Assembly: GCA_963377175.1 (NCBI GenBank) | Contig: CAUJNA010003812.1 | Span: 248,001 to 312,000 of the forward strand | Length of the DNA stretch: 64,000 nt | Origin: Effrenium voratum | Lineage: Eukaryota; Sar; Dinophyceae; Suessiales; Symbiodiniaceae | Reading direction: 5' to 3' | In this document: piece by piece, positions 55,052 to 64,000 of the stretch | Numbering within the stretch: the first letter of the stretch is position 1 | How the letters are laid out: the number at the start of each line of letters is the position of its first letter | Notes under the pieces: model-generated | What the model saw: the letters and a program-made list of their open reading frames with translations, nothing else | What the model was told of the DNA's origin: nothing | Database searches by the model: none | Made by a program: the position numbers and the translations under genes

Positions 55052-57738
55052 CTCAAAAATAATTTCTTTCCAGGGTGCCCTTTCTTGAAGCGACCTGTTT
55101 GGGAGGACCAAGTGCCTGTGGGTGATCAAAAGGTCCGTGATACATGGGACCATGTGAAAAGCCACTAAAGAGACCCAATGGGACAAGTTACCCTTGGTCA
55201 TTTGGGGGGAATATTGATCAACCCCCAAAGGGAGGTATGCCGTGGACACTTGTGGCATCGCTGCTAAGTGGGAAAGAACACAAATATGCTCCAGACATGG
55301 GTGGCTGTCAAAAAGGGGGGGGAGGAGGAAGCGGGGCACCCTAAAAACGTGTCCTTTTGATTCCTTTTAACCATGATATTGATAGATAAGTCTCGATGTT
55401 CGGCTCGTGGCCAGGACCTCTTATTGGCTTGTTTGCTACTATTAGATCAGACGATCTTAAGAACATGCAAATCATGGGAGAGAGAACCACACGGAATTAT
55501 TTGGACTGTGAAATATGTTAACCCCCACTCCGAAAACACAAACCAATGTTTAGCCCCTTGACTAACAGCTTGTGCCAAGTGTTTGTGGCCAAGTTGATGA
55601 TGATGATGATCGCGATAGCCCACGCCTCAGCGCCGCTTTGGCTGAGATTGTCCTGAAAACCGATTCCTGAGAATCGATGTGTTGTTTTTGTTTGGTTTTC
55701 GTGTTTGTTGTTTTTGTTGTTCTTTTCTTTTTTTCGGTAATGTTGATAGATCGATTCCACTGGTTTCAGTTTGGTTGTAATTATCATGTACCAGTCCCAT
55801 CCATTTGTCAAGGACACTTCGACTTGGAGACCCTCATGAGTACTTTTGAGCTAGTCCCCGCCCTTAGCCAAGCGAGTCTGGCTGAAAAGACGGCTGCTCC
55901 GAGCGCGTGGAGCGTTGGCACACATGTCTCCGTGCACTCGAGTGCTTGGAGTAACCTTGTAAAACAACATGCAAATAATATCGACAGCTGGATGTGTAAG
56001 CCTACAGAACCCATGACTACTTTCCCGAACGGCTAAGAAATATTCATCAACCCGGAGGTGTTTACCCAGTTCGTGTTGTCACACTGAGCCCTTTAGACAT
56101 TGCAGAGCTGTCTTTGAGTTGGGCTGTGTGACCTTGCCCTGGGTTTAATCACAAACCAAAGGAACCCTGGTTGCCACCGCTAGCGTCTCGGTTTGTCCAC
56201 TTCGGCCTTCTCACCGTCAGCGGTTTTCATACGGGCTTAAACCCCGGAGAACCCACAGAGCTCACTTTCCGAGTTCATGGACTTTAGTCACGGTGTGGTT
56301 GTCAAAAATAGTTGGTAACCCCAAAAGGCAACCCTAAATGGAAACATGGACTTCAGCCTGCGGTCTTTGTTGGTTAGTTTTGACCCACACCCACTTGGGT
56401 TTGGACCGCGGCGGTAAATCAAAGACTTTCGGCCAATCCACTCGATGGGAACTGCTCTCGGAAACGGCCGAAGGCGATAGTGATTGAGCTCAGCGGCGCG
56501 AGGGCTCAGTCGGCGATCCAAAAATCGGAACCTGCGATAGAGGTCGGGGGAATTTCGCATTCTGGTGGGTTGGCTGAGAGATGCTGGTGTTTTGTTTTCT
56601 TGAGCTGTTACATGCGTAAGGTTGATTAGAGCTCTAGTACAGGTTTATTTGGATGTTAGGCGCACTGGTAAGGTCGAAGATACTTCTTTGGGGCGTTTTC
56701 TGGTGTTCTTTCGTTTGGGATCTCAGAATCGGTCGGTGTCCCTTTCGAGCATTTCGGAGAAACGGCCAAAAACCGTGGAACAAACCACACGGCACCGGAT
56801 GCTGAATCCCATGTCAGGCCCCGGGCCCAAGTTCGGAGGACTAAACCGTTCCCCCTGAGGCGTCGGAAGCACGCCGGCTGAGTGGAAGCCCGGGCCTTGT
56901 CTCAGTTTCGGCTTCCGGTTGGCTTCCATCGCTTTCAGAAGATTTGTTACCAGAGACTCAAACACCTGTAAATGTTTGTCGTGCCCTGGTGGAAACATCC
57001 GGTTTTTTGGGGGGTTATGACACGTCTAGAGGTTTTGGGGGCTCCTGGTTCCCAATCAACCAGTTGAACCAATGTTGAGCCCCTTGACTCATATTTTGTT
57101 TGCTGAGATGAAGAAGTTTGTCATTTTCCCCATGTTGGTTTGAAAGGGATTCAACGCTTCACTGGAAATCCGTGTTCATTTTTTGTGGCGGAAAAGCAAA
57201 TGGAAGTTTGCGTTTCAGAGAACATGTGAGCCGCGTCCTCAAACCCGATTCGGGTAGATGAAGGCTAAGGGATAGTCAACCACAAATGAAGGCAGTAGAT
57301 GGCAGTAGCCTTTTTAATGTTTGAGCTTGGTCCTGGGTAGAATATAATTCCAGGTTTTGATTATGACTCATGCTTGATTTCCCCCTGTTGGTTTCAAAGG
57401 GAATCTAACATCACTGGAAATGTATCTTCACTGTTGTTGGATCATGTTTTTAGGTGCTTATATTGCTTTGGTTCAGTTTTAGCAGTGGGCAGCAAAACCC
57501 CGTCTGTTTTTTGCTGCCATACCAACAGTTGGAAAGATGTCAACAATCATGGGTTTTGGACCCCCAGCGTGCTTTTCTGTATCACTTTCTGAGTGTCTTA
57601 GACTTTGGTGCTTTTGGGAAGACCATCTTAGTGCAAAAGGTTTCGACTTTTGTTGGTCAATCCACTCAGGAAATGAGCTGATGTCCCGTTAAAAGCAATC
57701 CCCAAGAAAGCGACCGAGCCTCGAAAAACGAGCCACGC
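55052..57738. other. Gene-poor region with exon-like fragments
   Basis: A + strand frame around 55820-56000 (FELVPALSQASLAEKTAAPS) and overlapping frames on both strands around 56400-56580 look mildly coding but cannot be assigned. Dispersed repeats lie at 56291-56400, 57121-57206, 57377-57450 and 57621-57678. I see nothing else. Confidence 0.3.
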
Positions 57739-58149
57739 TCATACTATTTCTGTGCAGCTAATCGTTGATTTGGGGGGTTCATCCCCAACAGCAGCAGACC
57801 CTATTGCTGTCGCCGCATAGGAAGCTAAGTCAGCTTCCTGTTTCTTGGGTGTTGAAGTAACTTTCCCAAACTCTTTCCTCAACTCTTTATAGGGGTTATA
57901 TGTGTGGTCAAAAAACAACTTTTTTGCTTTGGGCTGCTTGGGATGGTCGTCTCTTACGGAACTCAAACAAGCATACGGGTTCCTTTTATGGGAACTATGA
58001 GCATGACCATCAGACGTGTTGATCGGCTCTTTGGTTTCCCACCCCAATCTTGGCCATGTTTGCGACGCCCTGGAGCGCCTGGACTGTTTCTCTTCTATTG
58101 CCAGCTTCATGTAGGAGGCATGAGGTCTAGGGCTTGGTGGGTCTTAAGC
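57739..58149 (-). CDS. Unidentified minus-strand frame with a second diverged copy
   Basis: The minus-strand frame is open from a stop at about 58150 to TGA at 57739; the first Met is at 58110, giving 123 residues. It is basic and polar in the first half and contains VRDDHPKQPKAKKLFFDHTY, YKELRKEFGKVTSTPKKQE, then an Ala-rich stretch. No domain is recognised. Support comes from a diverged relative at 53776-53960, where amino acids are kept better than bases. It may be a 3' exon of a larger gene, or part of a mobile-element protein. Flanking splice sites were not settled. Confidence 0.35.
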
Positions 58150-58812
58150 AGGAAATGGGCCGTGACAGGAACGGGTCATGGCTTTGCTGTCGTGCCACCT
58201 GACGCAACCAAGTAAACTGTTAAGCGTTGTTTGCTCCTTCTGGGCGGTGCCTGGTCGCCAAAGCTCAGTTCAATCGTTTGAACGGTCGATGGGTTTGGTT
58301 TGGCGCCAGAGGTCAACAGGCGGTTTTTGCTCGGGTCAGGATTCTGGGAATTCGGATCGAGGTGAAATCTCGGGCCCTGCCAGGGAAGTCCCCTTTGTGA
58401 GGGCACAGAAAGCACTGCTATGTTGTGTTTGATGATCATTTGTTATGTTTAGTTGTTTTTGTTGTTTGATTTGTTTATTGTTGTTGGTTTTTTTTTGGGG
58501 GGGGAGGGGGCGCATGAGAGTCCTATGTAGTGGAACTGGTGGAGATGCCTCGAGCTCAAGCAACCAGCGCCCAAATCCGGGCCACTTCAAGCGCTAGCTT
58601 AAAGCCACTAATTAGGGCCATAAGGCGGGAGCAAATGACCATGGCATACCTGGCTTTGAGAGATACATCCCCCGATTTCCCTTGGGTAGTTTCTTCTTTT
58701 TTTCCCCGGCTGGAGCGAACGCCCTCAGTTTTCGGACGAGGCCATGCGAACGGCTCAACAAGGACGCCGGCGAAACTTGGTTCGAGCCGCAATTTCCCGC
58801 AAGAAACTCTAG

Positions 58813-58927
58813 CTGGGTCCCCCAGCTAGGTGTCCTTTTACCGTTCCTTTTTTGGGGAAGGTCCCCCCACTAAAATAGACTACAGAAAGGAAGCGTACCC
58901 TTTTCCGAACCTCTCTGGCGGACCTAG
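58813..58927 (+). mobile_element. Introner-like TIR element, copy M
   Basis: 115 bp, CTGGGTCCCCCAGCTAGG to CTGGCGGACCTAG. The interior keeps AAAATAGACTACAG. The branch region reads CGAACCTCTC. Confidence 0.78.
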
Positions 58928-60051
58928 TCTAGTTTTCCCCGCGATGCCGCGACTGCAAGGTAGAAGCCAAGACCAACGGGTCGGCCAGAGATACCCTGAG
59001 AAACTGTAATGGTGGTTCCCAGCTAGACTTCAGTGGGTTCCATTGAACCCGCCACCAAGAAATCTGGAAACGGAGGGATGGTGCTCATCAGGCTTCCCTC
59101 ATTCCCAAGTGAAAGCAGATTGCGGAGAGTTTCCTAACGAGCTCCCCTTGAAGGTCCTTGAGATCCCACGCAAAGTGCAGATTTGTTCCCGCTTGGGGGC
59201 ACACATGCCCTGTGGAAGGTGGAAACTATGACCCCTTCCATCGGCTTGAGGATACGTTTCTGATTTTCCCCCCATTGGTTTTCAAGGGGATGTGCTACTG
59301 GAGATTTTGTGATTTGTTTGTTCCAGGGGACGTATTCGCAAATGGAGGTGGCCCTCCAAACCTGAAACAGTGATGGGCCAGTCCCTCGGGAAATCTAGCT
59401 CGACCCTTGGCAAGAAATATCCGGCCAGCGCTTCGGTAAACCCGTGGGCCGACTTTAGCTGTGGAGAACCCACCGAGTTGGCGATGTTCCATGCAACCAG
59501 ATGGATGTTGTTTGTTTGAAAATACCCCTTCTTTGGGGGAATGGCAAACCCAAGTTCGAGGTTCTCGGTGACAGACCCCGTGCCAGGAGTCAGGCGACAG
59601 ATTACTTTGCAAAGGCCTGTGTCTTTTGCGCGCGGCAGCGTGGCATAGGCTGAGGATCTTGACCCATATCGGGCGGGGGTTTGTTGTTGTACACCTTCTT
59701 GGGCTTAGAGCAACACATGAGGGGTCCCATTTAGACAGACCCAAATATAAATTCCTGGTGTTGTCCTTTCAAGACTGCCTTATTGGAAAGACGTATTGAG
59801 GCGCGCCAAGCATGGCCCATAAAATGAGGCAAAGGGACTAATCTGGTGTGAACCCCTTTAGAATCTACCAAAAATAGCGCCTCCGTTTGCCCATGAACTC
59901 TCCGTGCTGGATCCTAGAGACTCGTAGATGTCGGCTGTGTTTCGATCATAATGGGCCTTCCTATTTTAAGCATTATGTTTATTAGTTGTTGCATCCATCC
60001 ATGCATCCATACGTCCCGTCCCTCCATCGATCCATTCATTGGTTCATTCAG

Positions 60052-60320
60052 TCTGTCAGTCAGTCAGTCAGTCAGTCAGTCAGTCAGTCAGTCAGTCAGT
60101 CAGTCAGTCAGTCAGTCACTCCGTCAGTCAGTCACTCCGTCAGTCAGTCACTCCGTCAGTCATTTATTCATTGATTCATTGATTCATTCACTCACTTGCT
60201 CTCTCGCTCACTCACGCACTCGCTCACTTACTCATTTATTCATGCATTCATTCACTCATTCACTCATTCATTCACTCATTCACTCACTCACTGACTCAAT
60301 CACGCACTCATTCACTCATT
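60052..60320 (+). repeat. (CAGT)n then (CATT/CACT)n microsatellite
   Basis: An uninterrupted CAGT array from about 60056 to 60116 grades into CACTCCGTCAGT and then ATTCATTCACTCACT-type tetranucleotides up to about 60320. It is translated in one frame as Ser/Gln/Val and Ser/Leu/Thr/His repeats, not a gene. Confidence 0.9.
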
Positions 60321-60716
60321 GACTCCTGCCTTCAGCCGTTCAGTTGTTTAGTTGCTGCCCATTTATTCATTCATGTGTTCATTCGGTCATTTGTTGAGTT
60401 GATTGTTTGTTTATGTGTTGCTCTTGATTTATTTATGTGTTGATTTGTATGCTTGTGTGATGGCTTGCTTTGTGTGCGTGTGTTTGCTTGCCTGTTTGCT
60501 TGCTTGTTTGTTTTGCGTTGGATTGCTTGTCTCGTTAGTTCTGTGGTGTGTTTCTTTGTTGTTTCGTGTTTCTTTGTTTATTTGCTTATTTGTTTCGTTG
60601 CTTCTTTGTGCCTCCTTGCTTGATTGTGTACTTGTGTTTATGTTTGCTTATTTGTTTGTTTATATGTATAATATTACATTTGTTTACTTGTATGTCGACA
60701 AGTACATGTGCGTGTA

Positions 60717-60726
60717 TATATATATA

Positions 60727-60762
<36 letters not shown>

Positions 60763-60763
60763 A
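60717..60763 (+). repeat. (TA)n-(TCTA)n microsatellite
   Basis: TATATATATATA passes directly into about nine TCTA units, ending at ATCAGGGGC. It sits inside the GT-rich block. Confidence 0.9.
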
Positions 60764-61435
60764 GGGGCACCTCCAGTGCAAACTTCGGACAGGTCAATGC
60801 GCCGAGCGCTCTCACGCCTGCGAGGCTTACTGGAGGCGCCCCGGGTTTTTTTCAGTGGCGGTTCTTGGTGCCGTTCTCCTTTTCGGGTGAGGTTGTTTCT
60901 TTGGCTTTGTTTGGTTTTCTGGTTTGCTTCTTTTGTTTGGTTTGGCGAGTTAGTCTGGTTTTCTGTTTGTGGGGTGGTGTTGGGGGGGGTGGGTGCTGGT
61001 TCTCTTCTTAGTTTTTTCTGGGTTGTTGGTTGTCTGGTTTGTTGGTTGTCTGTTTTTGTGTTGTGGTTGCTGTTTTGTGGTTCTGTTTTTGGTTGGCTGC
61101 TTGTTCTTGTGTGTGCTTTGCTGTGTGCAGTTCAATTCCTTCCTTTGTTCGTTCGCCAATCTTGGCAGCAGAAACACCTTGTTGCCATGCCATACAAGCA
61201 ACCCTTTGTGAATCTTGGTGAGTGAGCCTCCCGAGCATGACAGAAGGGTGGAGCAGTGAGGCGGACTCGCGCCAGAAAGGATCACTCGGCTTCAGATCAG
61301 ATCCCCTTTTTCTTGTCCTTTGAAATAACTCGAACAGGATGCCCTGCAAACAGACAAGCTCAAGACACGCAAACCCGTCCAAATAGAGCATGGCAGATTA
61401 CTAAATAAAGCCTTCCCCAAAAGTGAAGGCTTGAC

Positions 61436-61640
61436 TCAATCACGGGGCACGCCCATCAATCCACCAGCGTTGTATTTGTCAACTCGGTTCCTATAAAAGT
61501 CAGCCCCGTGGCTTGGGAATTCGGACTTTGACTCTTCCAGAAGGTAACCCAATCTGTTCGTGAAGGTGACTAGTCGGAACCAGGAACGCTTCTGCCCTGT
61601 GTTTTCTGCGAGGAGAACGCACATGTCAAATGTCTTGATT
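61436..61640 (-). CDS. Possible 3' terminal exon, minus strand
   Basis: On the minus strand, an acceptor-like CAATCAAG at about 61641-61648 is followed by a frame reading TFDMCVLLAENTGQKRSWF, TFTNRLGYLLEESKSEF and YRNRVDKYNAGGLMGVPRD, ending in TGA at 61436. Composition is protein-like, without low complexity. The frame stays open further upstream to 61834, but that part looks less coding. No domain recognised; upstream exons would lie at higher coordinates. Confidence 0.35.
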
Positions 61641-61834
61641 GCCATTGGGCAACGGATCATTAGACTTCCATTGTTTGAAGAAAAACATCGCCGGTTTTCT
61701 GAGTTGAACCGACAAAAAGTTATACCTTTTTGTAGAGGAGTCAACAGCAACCAAGATGTCTGAACTGTAGAAAATACAATTGTGCAGCATCTAACGAATC
61801 TCTTTGTGTGATGTGCATCACGTGTGTGTGACAA

Positions 61835-64000
61835 GCTGAAAACCGAGTCAGATACCGGTTTCTACACACTCCCGCCCACCAATGTCATGGAACTTGACTG
61901 CAGGGCCCTGGATGTGCGCCGCTCAAGGGATCCCTTGATCTCTTCCATGACAACATGGTTGAAAGAGCGTCTGTACGTCCAGCGGCTATTCGCCTGTTCA
62001 TCTTTGGGCCTCAGGTCCAATAGGGTGTTTCTGAAATTGAGGGACCTTTCAAACGGTTGCTTTCCGCTTGTTTCCCCTTAGCATTCGAAAACAGGACTCC
62101 GTTTGTAAGAAACACCCGAAAAAGCTAACAAACGCGTTGCTAGGGAGAGCGGCGCCAGGGAAGCCCCAAAATAGTTGCGACTTCGGCGTGGATGCTTCAG
62201 AGGAAAATTGGAATGGTCCCTTGGCAACTTCCTACTTTTTCGGGGCAAATGACTTGACGGGAAAATTCATGCAGCCAGACGGGTCGCTCTGACCGAAGGC
62301 CACGAGTCTGCATTCCGCCGTTTCATTGAGTGTACCGCCACAGGGAATCAACTGCATGTAGGCCACCTCCATTTTGGCCGTCAATTGCCCCCCAAAAGGT
62401 GCCAAAATTCACACTCGAGGCCATGCCAAAGGCGTGCCGTCGCGCAGCCATCGAAGGCGCGGCGAGAATTTGTGCCGAAGGAAGCCGCCGAGATGGTTCA
62501 GATCGTGCCAAAGCGGGAAACATACCCCTGAACCAAAAAAATGAGGGGCAGAACTGTAAGATGTTCTCTTTGGGGTTTGGTCTGGGAATTGGGGGAAGTC
62601 ATTGGTGGATCCCCGTTTTCAGTTCAATCAAACGCAGAAGGCACGGGTCCCCGACGACCTTCATCAAAAACAGCTACCGCAGCTGTGGAGATTGGCGTTG
62701 TGGGGAGCAGATGCGGGAGGAAAAGCGACGTCATTGGCCTTGGTCGTTTCCTGGATGCCCTACTGTTGATGAACCAAATCCGCTTTGCGCGGGTTTGTCG
62801 CCGGAGTTGAATTTCTGGGATAAACCACCCGGTGCGAAGAGTTGGTGAATCCACAAATCGGATGTCCCAGATCCCATGTCACCCGAAAACGGCGTCAGAC
62901 CTGGCACCTGCCATTGACCTGACTCTCTACGTGTGTCGTTGCGCGGACCCGGGAAAGCGGTATCATTAGAAAGCCCACCAAGAAGGGTACCCTAGGAAAA
63001 GACACCCCCCCACATCATTCTGCGCGACGGCAACATGTAGGGTTTGAGGGGCACTCAGGTTAATCAGCACACAAAAACGCGCGGCTGCTGTTTTGTTTCT
63101 GTTTGTTTGCTGCTCGCCATTCGCGTGATTTGGAATGTATTACCACTCGCCGGAAGGAACTATCTTAGAAGGGTGTGTCTCTTTTGATCAGGACTCCAAG
63201 CAACAAGTCGGTGTAAGTTTGGTTGCGAAAACAGAATCAAATAAACTATGACAAGCACCATGAAAAGAAGGAAAGGATACCCGAGGGATTGTGTGGCACT
63301 TATAGCTGGTGGCCACACAAAAAGCAGGGTGGCGCCTACTCTCCAAGGGGAGGGGTCGTGGGGGTGCGAAATCTGCTTTAAACAATCAGACCTTGGCCAC
63401 CTTTCAAAGGAGACTGCTCTTGTTTTTTGGGTCCCCCAGCTAGGCACCCTTTTTTGGGGGAGGGTTCCCCTACTAAAATAGACTACCGGAGTTCTTGGAC
63501 TTTAGTCACTGGGTTTGGACCATCGAGGCAACAAAGGTTGATTACTTTCGGAGAAATCGGAAGCGAGTTGTTTGAAACAGCTGGCCAAAAAACCGGAGGA
63601 GGTGGCCCGACCCTGGCGTCGGAGTCAGTTTGTAAGCCGGCCAAACTCGTCGGATGGCTATGGAAATTATTGGCTTGCGTAAAGAGTAGAAGCGTTTACA
63701 GTTTGTCAGTGGCAAGAAAAGCCAGAAGGAGATGGAGAGAATTCAAGTAGATCAACAGGTCGCCTCTTTTTCAAGCCCCTCAATGACTTAGGGTGCCCTG
63801 GACATTGGGAAGAGTCATGGAAGAGTCATGGAAGAGTCATTGGCAAGTGGGCAGTGCTAGTTCTGCGTGCCTGAGATTTCTTCATCCATTGTACACCCCA
63901 ACCAAAATTCAACTCTCTTATTGTAAGGCCAGAAATGATTAGAATGAGGTTGTGGGGCACGTGAAAACGAAAGTACCCTCCCACCAATCAACATGGAACC
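61835..64000. other. Gene-poor end of window, exon-like fragments
   Basis: Between 62400 and 62850 several + strand frames look coding (for example ARREFVPKEAAEMVQIVPK at about 62460-62525, and VIGLGRFLDALLLMNQIRF at about 62730-62790), but they are in different frames and overlap other open frames. No gene model can be defended. Otherwise only one truncated introner-like copy (63429-63490) and GGAAGAGTCAT repeats near 63808-63840. Confidence 0.3.
63429..63490 (+). mobile_element. Introner-like TIR element, left half only
   Basis: GGGTCCCCCAGCTAGGC, GGGAGGGTTCCCC and AAAATAGACTACCGGA are present. The right half with branch-like motif and TAG is missing. Confidence 0.7.

Larger units (their letters stand above)
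58150..61435. other. Gene-poor region, microsatellite and GT-rich
   Basis: This contains an introner-like copy (58813-58927), a TTTTAAAG-family repeat (59260-59345), microsatellites (60052-60320, 60717-60763) and a strongly G+T-rich + strand (about 60380-61140), which explains the 200-codon low-complexity frames there. A minus-strand frame around 61200-61391 is mildly coding and could belong with the exon at 61436. Confidence 0.35.

Noticed and set aside
60403..61225. 200-225-codon + strand frames rich in Leu, Val, Cys
   Set aside because: They result from the GT-rich strand and microsatellites, not from a membrane protein gene.

Overview
The window looks like nuclear DNA of a dinoflagellate-type alga. 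The evidence is a very low gene density, head-to-tail near-identical intronless genes on one strand, many short terminal-inverted-repeat (TIR) elements that carry intron signals, long microsatellites, and a possible relict of the dinoflagellate spliced leader upstream of the genes. There is no prokaryotic operon, CRISPR array, rRNA or convincing tRNA. The assignment is inference from architecture; I did not recognise a species.

The dominant content is one gene family on the + strand. Each gene encodes a secreted protein: a short N-terminal signal peptide followed by 6 to 8 tandem copies of a 115-residue (345-bp) module. A module is an 81-residue core with 14 cysteines plus a 34-residue Ala/Pro/Lys linker. 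I do not recognise the family. Six genes are present. Gene 1 (15198-18040) stands alone with a divergent signal peptide and tail. Genes 2 to 6 (25993-28487, 31832-33960, 37330-39459, 42940-45409, 49166-51295) form a direct tandem array of 5.5-6.2 kb units. Genes 4 and 6 are intact (709 codons each). Genes 1 and 5 carry a single frameshift, and genes 2 and 3 carry several lesions. The modules are almost identical across all six genes although gene 1's flanks are unrelated over most of their length, which points to ongoing homogenisation.

Layout: 1-15.1 kb is gene-poor DNA full of short dispersed repeats, with a few exon-like stretches. Gene 1 lies at 15.2-18.0 kb, more repeat-rich DNA at 18.0-23.9 kb, a degraded partial array unit at 23.95-25.99 kb, and the array at 26.0-51.3 kb. 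Its spacers hold a shared 3' region, a TTCC-rich polypyrimidine tract, a 53-bp minisatellite, and remnants of an unrelated minus-strand coding sequence. A decayed last spacer with an MITE and a roughly 0.5-kb insertion runs to about 53.5 kb. From 53.5 to 64 kb there are exon-like fragments, MITEs, and a microsatellite and GT-rich block (60.0-61.1 kb).

The most notable non-genic signal is a family of about 100-135-bp elements with CTAGGTCC...GGACCTAG ends. They carry AG|GT at the start, a CTAAC branch-point-like motif followed by CTCTCT, and a terminal TAG. This is what a spliceable transposable intron (introner) would look like. Thirteen of fourteen lie in one orientation, the same as the gene family, and none lies within the 26-51 kb array.
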